In this document: piece after piece, positions 8,152 through 16,600 of the stretch
Position numbering within the stretch: position 1 is the stretch's first letter
Layout of the letters: the number at the start of each line of letters is the position of its first letter
Source of the DNA: Kuafuiihalomonas sp039024635
Lineage (GTDB): Bacteria; Myxococcota; Kuafuiibacteriia; Kuafuiibacteriales; Kuafuiibacteriaceae
DNA length: 23,595 bases
Direction: 5' to 3'
Assembly: GCA_039024635.1 (NCBI GenBank)
Contig: JBCCQA010000046.1
Coordinates: forward strand, 1-23,595
The notes under the pieces: generated by a model
Databases searched by the model: none
What the model saw: only the letters and a program-made list of their open reading frames with translations
What the model was told of the DNA's origin: nothing
Position numbers and translations under genes: made by a program

Positions 8152-10522
8152 TGGAGGAGGAGGCGTGCTCCTGACCAACGCCGGTCTTTTCCGAGTCGAG
8201 CAGGGCACAAGTGGCGAGACTCAGCTCCGTCTCCAGGTCCCCTTGGACCTCGGGCGGAGCCTCCACCGTGATGGAGATCGCTGGCTCGTGGGCGCCGCGG
8301 ACCAGATCTTGGCCGTCGAGGGGGAGCGCCTGCGAGTCGTCTACGCCGAGTTGGGCCTTTTCGAAGACATGGCCAGCCACCCTGCCCACCCCGAACTCCT
8401 CTTCGCAGGGATGAACCGCCAGCTCGTCGTGCTCCGCCGCCAGCACGATGGACGATTCGCGGCGATCCAGCGGGTGCCGACCGTGGTGACGGTCCGCGAC
8501 CTCACCTTCACAGACGGCCGGACCCTCTGGTTTCGGACGGGTCAACGAGCCTTGAAGAAGCTGGTCAAGACGTCGGACGGCTGGGAACTGCGAACGCCCG
8601 AGCTATCTGAAGACTTCGATTCAGCCCAGGGCTACGCCCAGTTCTTTGCCGGCCCGGGTCGGCTATGGGCCAACTTCGGCACGGCGGGCCTGCATCGCCT
8701 CGACCCGCAAGGCGACTTCGTGCCGGACCCCAGGCTGGCTTCAACCCTGGGCCTTGAGTTCCCTGAACCCGTGTTGGGAGGACGGCCCGACAACCCCGAG
8801 GTCCTTGTCGCCGAAGGGCCCGGACCTGACCGATTCGACCGGTTGTGGCTCGCCCACCGGGAGCCTTCGGATGCCCCCCACGAGGCCGACTGGCACGAGA
8901 TTCCGACCTGGTACTTCGGAGACATGCAGTCCTTCAACATCTGCCGAGGCGTGATCGATGGGCGGATCTTCGTGGGAGGCGTGGGCCAGGTCTACGCCAT
9001 AGACGTCGCTCGGGCGTTCTCGCCGTCTCCGCCTTCCCAGCCCCTGATCCGGGTACTCCGTAGTTGGTCAGGGAGCAGCACCGTGACCCGCCATCTAGCT
9101 TTCGAAGGGGAGACTCTTCCTTGGAAGGACAGAGGCTTGGAGATTCGATTCGCTTCCCCTGAGCACCACCCGCGCAGCCGGATGTCCTATCGAACCCGAA
9201 TTCCGCAGCTCGGAGAGACCTGGTCACCTTGGGACGACTCGACGCGCCGCATCTTCGAAACCCTTCCGGCGGGCTCGCTCTCCATTCAGGTGCAAGCGCG
9301 AGACGAGACCGGGCGGCAAAGCGATCCTCGTACGGTCTCGATCGAAGTGCGGCCTCACCCCCTTCTGTCTCCCCGGGCCTTCCTGGGCTACGCCGGAAGC
9401 TCCTTGGCCCTCATCGCTCTCGGGGCCATCGTTTCGACGACTCTGTTCCGTCGACGGGCTCGACGGCTTCAGGCCGAGCTCTTGGCTCGCAAGACCTCCG
9501 AGGCGTTGGCGCGCGGCCACACTCGCCTGCTGACCGACACCATGGCTGGGCTTTCCGAGCAGCCGACGCAGGCCACTTATCTTCAAGGTATTCTTCATGC
9601 TTTGAAACGCGAGCTCGACGCTCGCCAGGTTCATCTGTGGCTTCAGACCCCTGACGGAACGCTAGAGCCCGACTTCGCCCTGCCCGATGGGGCACCCTGG
9701 CCTTCCCCGTTGCCAGCTGCGGAAGAGCGAGAGGAAGAGAATAGACTCTGGATTCCACTTCGCTTCGAGGGCGAGTCCCTCGGTCTCATCGGCATCACGC
9801 TCCATAGGACCAGGATCGATGAACCGTCGAAGCGCTTGGCCCGAGCCCTGGGCACCCAGGCCACGCTGGCCGTCCGGCTGAGCGACCTGGCGACCGACGA
9901 GCGAGAGCGCGCCGTCCTCGCCGAGCGCGCATCTCTTGCCCGAGAGGTTCACGACAGCTTAGCGCAGAGCTTCAAGGGGGCCGGACTTCAGCTGGAAGGG
10001 ATGCTCTTCGAAGCCAAGCCTGGCGGCGTCCTCGCGCCCTACAGTGATCGTCTCGAGCTAGCCCTGGAGCTGACTCGGCAAGGACAAGAAGAGGCTCGTC
10101 GCTGTATTCAGCTCCTCCGGGGAGAATCGCCCGACGGAACCGCCTTGGTCGGTCTCCTTCGAACCATGGAATCACAGGCCGGGCGCCAGGGACTGGAGCT
10201 CGCGTTCACGGTGTCGGGCGAGCCCTTTGATCCGCCGCCTCGGGTCACATTCGAGATGTTCCGCATCGCCCAAGAGGCGGTGAACAACGCGATCGCCCAT
10301 GCTCAGTCCGAACGAGCGGAACTCCATCTCGAGTTCGGGGAAGAAGGCCAGATCCAGGTCGTGGTGCTGGATCACGGGGTGGGCTTCGAGACCGAGAGTC
10401 ACAGAAGGGAAGGGTTGGGGCTTCGCTCGATGCAGGAGCGCGCTCGGCTCATCGGTGCGGCCCTTCATCTCGAACGAGCCTCAGAAGGGGGCACTCGAGT
10501 CTCCGTCCGCTGGACGTGCTAG
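8066..10522 (+). CDS. Two-component sensor histidine kinase, NarL/DesK-type (HisKA_3), rest of the frameshifted gene
   Basis: The ATG at 8066 is the first in this frame, but native coding probably continues upstream to 8042. Order of domains: propeller blades to about residue 330; a Y_Y_Y-like beta domain about 345-430 (MSYRTRIPQLGETWSPWDD); one membrane helix about 439-461; a GAF-like cytoplasmic domain about 490-610; a HisKA_3 dimerisation domain with phospho-acceptor His at about 629 (REVHDSLAQSF); and an HATPase domain with N box (AQEAVNNAIAHA), G1 (DHGVGF) and G2 (GLGLRSMQER). It should sense a periplasmic signal and phosphorylate a LuxR-type response regulator, but none is encoded beside it. 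If the frameshift is real, this piece alone would lack a signal peptide and part of the propeller. Confidence 0.88.
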   Translation: MALQRLFIDDSLRWFDLARAGDVIGVQTDGGGGVLLTNAGLFRVEQGTSGETQLRLQVPLDLGRSLHRDGDRWLVGAADQILAVEGERLRVVYAELGLFEDMASHPAHPELLFAGMNRQLVVLRRQHDGRFAAIQRVPTVVTVRDLTFTDGRTLWFRTGQRALKKLVKTSDGWELRTPELSEDFDSAQGYAQFFAGPGRLWANFGTAGLHRLDPQGDFVPDPRLASTLGLEFPEPVLGGRPDNPEVLVAEGPGPDRFDRLWLAHREPSDAPHEADWHEIPTWYFGDMQSFNICRGVIDGRIFVGGVGQVYAIDVARAFSPSPPSQPLIRVLRSWSGSSTVTRHLAFEGETLPWKDRGLEIRFASPEHHPRSRMSYRTRIPQLGETWSPWDDSTRRIFETLPAGSLSIQVQARDETGRQSDPRTVSIEVRPHPLLSPRAFLGYAGSSLALIALGAIVSTTLFRRRARRLQAELLARKTSEALARGHTRLLTDTMAGLSEQPTQATYLQGILHALKRELDARQVHLWLQTPDGTLEPDFALPDGAPWPSPLPAAEEREEENRLWIPLRFEGESLGLIGITLHRTRIDEPSKRLARALGTQATLAVRLSDLATDERERAVLAERASLAREVHDSLAQSFKGAGLQLEGMLFEAKPGGVLAPYSDRLELALELTRQGQEEARRCIQLLRGESPDGTALVGLLRTMESQAGRQGLELAFTVSGEPFDPPPRVTFEMFRIAQEAVNNAIAHAQSERAELHLEFGEEGQIQVVVLDHGVGFETESHRREGLGLRSMQERARLIGAALHLERASEGGTRVSVRWTC

Positions 10523-10565
10523 CTCCGTCACGGCCCGTTGATCCGAGTTCGGGTCCCCTCGCAAA

Positions 10566-10582
10566 CTGAGGCCCGGCCTCAG
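10566..10582 (+). terminator. Possible terminator hairpin after the kinase
   Basis: A perfect 7-bp stem (CTGAGGC/GCCTCAG) with a 3-base loop lies 43 bases after the kinase stop. It is followed by ATGTTCG, so the U-tract is poor. It may be a weak intrinsic terminator or only a transcript-end hairpin. Confidence 0.35.
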
Positions 10583-10664
10583 ATGTTCGAGGGCCAAGAG
10601 ACCGCAGAGTCCCCCTCAGCTCTCACGAAACGTCCTGGCATCGGTATTGCTAGGTCTTGGAATC

Positions 10665-11846
10665 ATGATGCGTGTCTCGAATCTTTCATCGCTCCTTCCT
10701 CTATGCACGATCGTAGCTTGTGGCGGGACCGATGGGGCCGGGGGCCTGAATCCGTCCGACATGGGATCGGATGATACGGGCCCCCCCGATACGCTGATCG
10801 TGGCCTGCCCGCTCATCTACGCGCCGGTCTGTGGCGTGGACGGCCAGACCTATGACAACAGCTGCGTCGCCGAGGGATTCGGCGTAGCCATCGCCTATGA
10901 GGGTGAGTGTGGGAACCCAGTTTGTCCCCGCATCTACGCGCCAGTCTGCGGCGTGGACGGTCTGACCTATCCCAACGACTGCGTTGCCGAGAGTCAGGGC
11001 GTGACCATCGCCTACGAAGGCGAGTGCAGGGCTCCGGCCTGTCCCCGCATCTACGCGCCGGTCTGCGGCATCGACGGCCTGACCTATCCCAACGACTGCG
11101 TCGCCGAAGGCTTGGGTGTGGCCATCGCCTATCAGGGCGAATGCCGAAGCTGCGGCGGGGCAGGAGGTCGTCAGTGCGCCGTCGACCAGTGGTGTGACTT
11201 TGATGACAGCGCACCGGCGTGCGGACGACCCGAGGGCGGAGGCATCTGCCGTGTCCGCCCCGATGGATGTCCGGAGTACTATTCGCCCGTCTGCGGCTGC
11301 GATGGCCAAACCTACGACAACGAGTGCTTCGCTGCCGCGAACGGAACCGACGTCGACCACGCCGGCCCCTGCGAAGGTCTGGCCTGCGGTGGCTTTGCCG
11401 GGCCCACGTGTAGTCCGAAGCAGTACTGCGACTATCCCGAAGGCTTGCCGGCCTGCGGCGCGGCGGACGACCCGGGTCGGTGCCGAGCTAGACCGGAAGC
11501 CTGCGATGACGTCTGGGACCCAGTGTGTGGCTGCGACGGACGAACCTACGGAAACGACTGCGAGGCCGCGGCGAGCGGGACCGACGTAGCCTACCCAGGC
11601 CAGTGTAGGCGTCCGAGCGGTGTGTGCGGCGGCCGCTCCGGTCAAAGTTGCGAGGCAGACGAGTATTGCGCCTTCGTGGGTGAACTCTGCGACTGGGCCG
11701 ATGCAGAAGGTACTTGCCAGCCTCGACCGGAGGTCTGTCCGGACGTCGTCGACCCTGTTTGTGGCTGCGACAACCGAACCTACGGAAACCTCTGTGAGGC
11801 TCGAGCAGCAGGGGTGGACGCCGCCTACCCGGGCCCATGCCGCTGA
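10665..11846 (+). CDS. Lipoprotein with six Kazal-type protease-inhibitor domains
   Basis: The ATG at 10665 (a second ATG follows at once) is preferred over the in-frame TTG at 10647, because it gives a compact lipoprotein signal with the lipidated Cys at about residue 19 (CTIVAC-GG). A Gly/Asp/Pro-rich linker follows. Domains 1-3 are near-identical 35-residue Kazal units (CPxIYAPVCGxDGxTYxNxC ... YxGEC) with four Cys instead of six. Domains 4-6 each join a CGG...C...YCDF Cys module to a Kazal unit (DPVCGCDGRTYGNDC). By alignment to classical Kazal loops, the P1 residues are Leu, Arg, Arg, then Glu, Asp, Asp, so different proteases could be blocked. It is probably anchored in the outer membrane and protects against foreign or self proteases. 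Its stop is 2 bases from that of the convergent gene. Confidence 0.88.
   Translation: MMRVSNLSSLLPLCTIVACGGTDGAGGLNPSDMGSDDTGPPDTLIVACPLIYAPVCGVDGQTYDNSCVAEGFGVAIAYEGECGNPVCPRIYAPVCGVDGLTYPNDCVAESQGVTIAYEGECRAPACPRIYAPVCGIDGLTYPNDCVAEGLGVAIAYQGECRSCGGAGGRQCAVDQWCDFDDSAPACGRPEGGGICRVRPDGCPEYYSPVCGCDGQTYDNECFAAANGTDVDHAGPCEGLACGGFAGPTCSPKQYCDYPEGLPACGAADDPGRCRARPEACDDVWDPVCGCDGRTYGNDCEAAASGTDVAYPGQCRRPSGVCGGRSGQSCEADEYCAFVGELCDWADAEGTCQPRPEVCPDVVDPVCGCDNRTYGNLCEARAAGVDAAYPGPCR
10806..11144 (+). repeat. Three tandem Kazal-encoding repeats, 117-bp period
   Basis: Units of 105 bp lie at 10806-10910, 10923-11027 and 11040-11144, each separated by 12 bp, giving an exact period of 117 bp. Units 2 and 3 are closest at both protein and DNA level. 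The even spacing points to recent tandem duplication within the gene. Confidence 0.85.
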
Positions 11847-11848
11847 TC

Positions 11849-13030
11849 TCAGAAGGTGATGCAGCGAGCCTCGCAATCCACGTCGCCTCGCCCGCCGTTG
11901 GGTCCGGTGCCGCGGTTCTCGTTGTTGTTGAGGAACCAGGTGCCGCCGCTGAGGAAGACGTGGCAGGCGGTCGGATTCGGGTCGTTGTTGTTGTGGTCCG
12001 CCCAGAACCTGGTGAGGAAGCAGAAGCCCTGCGTCTCGGTGACGCCGAGGTTTCGGTTGCCGTTGCCGTTTTGGGTTTGGGCACCGGATAGCGTCCAGCC
12101 TCTAAAGTCGCCGGAGTAGGTCAGGTTGCTGACCGTGGTGCTGCCTGTGATGTTGGTCGTACCCGTGACACCAAGGTTGCCGAAGACCCCCAGAGGACCG
12201 TCGAGCCGGGTGCTCGAGAAATCACTGCCGAAGTTTATCCTCAAGACATCACCGAAGTCGGCGACGAGGGCTCGGCCGCCATTTCCGCGGGGACCGGGAT
12301 TCGTGCCCAAGTAGAGGTCGTCTCCTCCGACGAAGAGGTTGGTCCCCATGGTCACGAGCCCGGCCAGCACCGAGGCCCCGGTGACCGTCAAACCTCCGCT
12401 CGAGACAAGAGTAGCCCCGGTCACTGTACTCAGACTCGTCACGCTGCCTCCATTCAGCGTTCCGGGCGCCGCCACCGAACCGGACTCGATGACGACCTGG
12501 TTGTTGGCTGGTCCCACGCTCAGCCTCCCCCCCACGCTGAAGTCGGCCGAGCTAGCACTCCAGGCTGCGTAGGGGGCCGGCTCGATGGCTTGCCGGCCCG
12601 CCAGGGGAACCAGGGTGCCCGTGCTGTCCTCGACTTGGATGGCAAGATACAGCTTCTCGCCGTCCTGAACCACGTCCTGAATCGACCGAATGCTCATCTG
12701 CGTGCCGGCTCCGAGTCCGACTGAGAATCGCCCATTGAAGAACGTGACCATCTGAGACTCCATCCAGACCCGGCGGGACAGGGTGGCGCTGCTTGGGTCG
12801 TCCCAGAGCTCGAACTGGAGGTTCACCGAGCCCGTCAGAGGGCTTCCATCGAGGACGAGGACGCCATCGTAGGGGACGACCAGTCCACCCGTGAGCACGT
12901 TACTGGTCCCGGGGTTCGAGTCGCTTTGTCCCCATGCGGGTCCAGCCGTGGAAAGTAAAGCAGCGGCGAGGAGAGCGATTCCGGGGAGCCCCCAACCGCT
13001 CGAGCGGGGGCAGATGCTGGCGTGGTTCAT
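11849..13030 (-). CDS. Secreted tail-fibre-like protein with a Cys-containing C-terminal module
   Basis: This protein has 393 residues with a Sec signal peptide (about 1-35, ending PAWGQ). Residues about 45-155 resemble the head module often seen in bacterial fibre-like surface proteins (LTGSVNLQFELWDD ... FFNGRFSVGLG ... EPAPYAAWSAS). Residues about 160-305 form a Gly/Thr/Val-rich stalk with short beta-solenoid-like repeats (GGLTVTGASVL, GTTNITGSTTV). The last 75 residues contain four Cys (GFCFLTRF, TACHVF, CEARCITF) and a GGTWFLNNN segment; I have the impression of similar C-terminal modules in Myxococcota surface proteins, with a binding role unproven. It lies downstream of the Tc-like gene on the same strand, across a 176-base gap with strong hairpins, so it may be a separate unit. 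No enzymatic motif is visible. Confidence 0.75.
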   Translation of the reverse strand: MNHASICPRSSGWGLPGIALLAAALLSTAGPAWGQSDSNPGTSNVLTGGLVVPYDGVLVLDGSPLTGSVNLQFELWDDPSSATLSRRVWMESQMVTFFNGRFSVGLGAGTQMSIRSIQDVVQDGEKLYLAIQVEDSTGTLVPLAGRQAIEPAPYAAWSASSADFSVGGRLSVGPANNQVVIESGSVAAPGTLNGGSVTSLSTVTGATLVSSGGLTVTGASVLAGLVTMGTNLFVGGDDLYLGTNPGPRGNGGRALVADFGDVLRINFGSDFSSTRLDGPLGVFGNLGVTGTTNITGSTTVSNLTYSGDFRGWTLSGAQTQNGNGNRNLGVTETQGFCFLTRFWADHNNNDPNPTACHVFLSGGTWFLNNNENRGTGPNGGRGDVDCEARCITF

Positions 13031-13093
13031 TGCCGATCCAGCCGACGATTGGCGGCAGATCCCGTCACGCCCTGGGACTATTTCGAAAGGGAG

Positions 13094-13112
13094 GCTCTGA
13101 GTTGGTCAGAGC
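13094..13112. other. Inverted repeat between the Tc-like gene and the fibre-like gene
   Basis: A 7-bp perfect stem (GCTCTGA/TCAGAGC) with a 5-base loop sits 64 bases upstream of the fibre-like gene start. It could be part of a terminator or an operator; there is no clear U-tract. Confidence 0.3.
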
Positions 13113-13140
13113 GGTCTCCGGACCACCCCTCACCTGCTTG

Positions 13141-13178
13141 TCCCGGCCCACCGCCCCTTCGAAGAGGGTGGGCCGGGA
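13141..13178 (-). terminator. Strong hairpin downstream of the Tc-like gene
   Basis: A perfect 12-bp GC-rich stem (TCCCGGCCCACC with GGTGGGCCGGGA) encloses a 14-base loop that itself contains CTTCGAAG. It starts 28 bases beyond the stop of the 1974-residue gene on the minus strand. It lacks a U-tract, so it may act as a transcript-stabilising or Rho-assisted end rather than a textbook intrinsic terminator. Confidence 0.5.
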
Positions 13179-13206
13179 AAGGGCACGTCCGGGTAGAAGT
13201 CCTAGG

Positions 13207-13692
13207 TCACTGGTCGATGTAGAAGGACATGATGGTCGTGAACTTCTCCTGGTAGTTCTCGTTCTTTACGTCGGGATGGCTGATCAACTTCTCGTGCTCG
13301 ATGTCGTCTAGAATGCTCGCAATCCCTGCTTTGCTACTCTTGTCGAAGAAATCGAGCTCGTTCTTGAACTTGGCGTCGGCCTTGGCGAAGCGTCGCTGGT
13401 TCACCCCTTTCGGCTTGCCGGCGTCTTTCACCAGGGCGCTTGGCATCTTCCGCGACGCCTGGAAAGAGTTCGCTTCGATCAGGCTGGTCCGTGTCGGTCC
13501 CTGCTGCCCGAGGTAGACCGTGCCCGAGTTCTGGAGCTTGTTGCCCAGGCGTGAGAGCTCCTTCTTTCGCTTCTGGTTCGCCTGCGCGTTGTTGGCCTTG
13601 GGCTTGTTGTTGCTTTGGATCTTGATGACGACCTGGTTTCCGTTACTTTTTCCAAATATCTTGTTGAAAATCTTGCCAAAGAAACCCTCGAG
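13207..13692 (-). other. Unrecognised, AT-richer C-terminal domain of the Tc-like protein
   Basis: This segment encodes residues about 1813-1974, directly after the Rhs core end motif DPTGLEG. It begins with an amphipathic GFFGKIFNKIFGKS, then a Lys/Asn/Gln-rich stretch, then a helical region (KFKNELDFFDKSSKAGIAS). Five sampled 60-base blocks (13261-13440 and 13561-13680) contain 154 G+C of 300, about 51 percent, clearly below the body of the gene. Position and composition match the hypervariable toxic tips of Rhs and TcC proteins. No catalytic motif that I know is visible, and no small open frame next to it looks like an immunity gene. Confidence 0.6.
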
Positions 13693-16600
13693 GCCGGTCG
13701 GGTCCGAGCCCGTCCCAGGGTTGTTGGCGACGTAGGCGTACCCAGTCGTTGCTTCTCCCAAAGACGCCATGTCAGCGGGACCCAGCGAAACGAACTTGGG
13801 GTCGAAACGATCCCATCGCCCCGTCAAAGAGTCGAGCTCGCGGTACTTCGCGTGGATGAAGCCCGTCGTGGCGTCGCGCTCCAGACCAGTGAAGCCATAG
13901 GTCCCCACGTAGCCGTCGGATGCCCTCGGAGAACCGTGCTGATTGAAGGCCTGATTGCCCCGCACCGCACCACCTGCGTCGGTGGCTGCCACATGCGTGC
14001 CCAGATGATCCGTATGGATGAAAGCGAGCTCATCTTCATTCTCGAACAGCAGACGTGCCGCCGCCGCCGCTAGTACGTGAAGAACCGGCAGCCGAGAGCC
14101 CCCAGTCAGTGCATCGCCTGCATCAACGATCATGTTGCCATTCCCGTCCCCGTAAACGACAGCTCCGAGCTCCACACCTTCGCGTCGCACCACGCGCTCG
14201 TTGTTCACGTCGACGAACATCGTGCCGATACCGTCGCGGACCTCGTACTCATCGAAGCCATACAGCACCAGGGTGCCGTCCGACGAGACCTGTACCACGC
14301 GGTCGTTGTCCGAGTATGCGTGAGCACCCACGATGGCACCTCCCCGGGAGATGGTCCTGATGCGTCCCAGTTCATCACGAACATAGTCGGTGTCGGCGCG
14401 ACTCTCCATGTTGCCACCTCCGTCGTAGGCCATCGGCAAAACGCCGGCGGAAGTCACGGTCAGCGACTGCTGCGGTGAGTAGGCGAGCGCCGTGTCGCGG
14501 AACTGGGTAATCCTATCCGTCAGGTCCATCTGGAAGGACTCGCTCGAATCGCCGTAGTCCGCCGACATAACACGGTACCAGTCGTCCAGCACGAGGCTCT
14601 GACTCAGGTCGACGGGCGTCATCGTACTGTCGGCCACACTCAAGATGTTGTCTGCGCGATCCATGATGATGGTCACGTCGTGAAAAACCGCACCTGATCC
14701 ATCCAGGTGGCGCATGGTGGCCAAGCGCTCCAGATCGTCGAAGCCGTACTGGACGGATGCCTGATTCGCGAAGCTGACCCCATCAAGGAGTCCTCGATCT
14801 TCGTAGGTCAAGCTGTCGACGTACCCAGGCACCGAGACCAAGCGGTCCGTGCCGTCGAAGACCTGCTCGAGAAGCGTCCCATCTGGGTAGGTGATGGACG
14901 TGAGGCGGTCTCGGTGGTCAAAAGTACGGCGATTCACCAAGTCCGCCAGAGTACCGAGTCGGCGGCCAGCTAACACTTCGCGACGCTGGACGTCGTAGCC
15001 AAATCGATCGCTGCTTGGGATGATCGAGTCATCGAGCAATCGAATCGGATAGCTGATCATGGCCACACTCCCGGCGAGGTTCGTGCACTCGGTCCGATCG
15101 CATCCGTCTGGGAGAAAGTCGTAGAACCAGGTCACCAGCGTAGCGGCTCGGTCTGCTTCGTCGAATCGCTCCTTGATGCGGTTTTGCCCGTCGTATACTC
15201 GCGTCTGCGTGACGCCTCGACCGTCGGTGATCGAGACGATGTTGCCAGCATCATCGTAAACGTAGGTGATCGAACCCAGATTGGGATTGCTGACGCCAAT
15301 GGTCCGACCGATGAGATCCGTGCTGAGTAGATGCCGCTTCCCATCGGAGGTCGTGTACCCCGAGAACGTGCCGGTGCTGTCGTAGTGGAGCGCATTGCCG
15401 GACCGGACAATGTTCCCATCCCGACGAATCGACCGCTCGATGCTTATGGTTCGCCCAAGCCCGTCCGTGGTCATGATGGTGGGCGTTTCGAAGCGCGTCC
15501 CATTCGAGTTCGTATCCTCCTCGTCGTAGCTCAATCTCGCCAGGGGCAGATAGACAATGCGGCTGCTGATGTCCTCTCCGTAAACTCCGGCTCCGGGCTG
15601 AGTGACTTCGATGCTTCGGCCAAGGGCATCGTACCGGTTGGTCGTCGACAGTACGGCGCTCGGCGCCGACGCCTCGCAATCGCCAGTTGGTGAGACGTAT
15701 GATTGCCACACCTGTACGGGAACGCCCCGAGCATTGTAGGCCCGGAAGCCGGAGATCTGGTAGCGCCCGTCCTGGATACGCCGCCGGTTCTGGTAGATGC
15801 GGCCTCGGCCGTCCATGCAGGTCAGGTGCTCCTGGTCCAGAGGTCCATTCTGGGTCGTCCGGGTCCGGGCGCGAATCCGAGTTCGATCGGCGCCAAGCTC
15901 GTAGGTGAAGGTGCTGGCCGGTCGATCCTGCATGTCCCCAGGAGCGGTCTGAGAGGCGAGCCGACCGAACTCGTCATATCGATAGAAGCTCGAATCTCGG
16001 CTGGTCTCCTCTGCAGCCCCACGCACGATGAACCACTCGGTAGCCTCCGAAACTCTCTGAAAGCTCCGCTCCCAACCTGTCTCCCGTCGGAGAAAGTACG
16101 GCTGACCCACATCGTCTACGTTGTGGAGGCTCGTTGAAAGTAGGAAGATCCCACTCTCATCGTATACATAGGAACGCCGGTGCGTATTGACGTCGCTGAT
16201 GCTCCCATTGGGGTCAATGGCGGTGACTGTATTGCCGTCCGAGTCTCCCTCCGATCGGACTTCGTTCAGTATGGTTCCGCCTTCGTCAACCTTGAGCGTT
16301 CTCCGGCTGACGAAGCCCGCCGTCGCCTGGCCCAAGGGCAGTCCCTGGAAATCGTCACCGTCGTAGTAGGTCAGAGTTTCGGCAAAGTCCGTATTGTTCG
16401 GGTTGTCGTACACCCGCTCACGGAACGGTAGTCGAATGAGCCAGCGCTCGGCGGAGGGGGCTGCGTAGCTCGTCTCCGTGTAGAGCTCGTCTCCACTCAC
16501 GCTAACAACGCCAAGCTCTGACTCGAGACGAACGTTGCCGTAGCCATCGTAGTCCATCTCTGTTCGGACGGTCTTCCATTCGCTCGTACGTGTCAGGCCT

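Noticed and set aside
10701..11876. A 391-codon minus-strand open frame opposite the Kazal gene
   Set aside because: It mirrors the repeats of the Kazal gene and has an Ala/Val/Arg-rich composition without any recognisable motif; the plus-strand frame has well-formed Kazal domains.
13031..13206. Search for a small immunity gene between the toxin tip and the fibre-like gene
   Set aside because: No minus-strand frame of useful length with a start and ribosome site was found. Plus-strand frames here read into the signal-peptide region of the fibre-like gene and look random.
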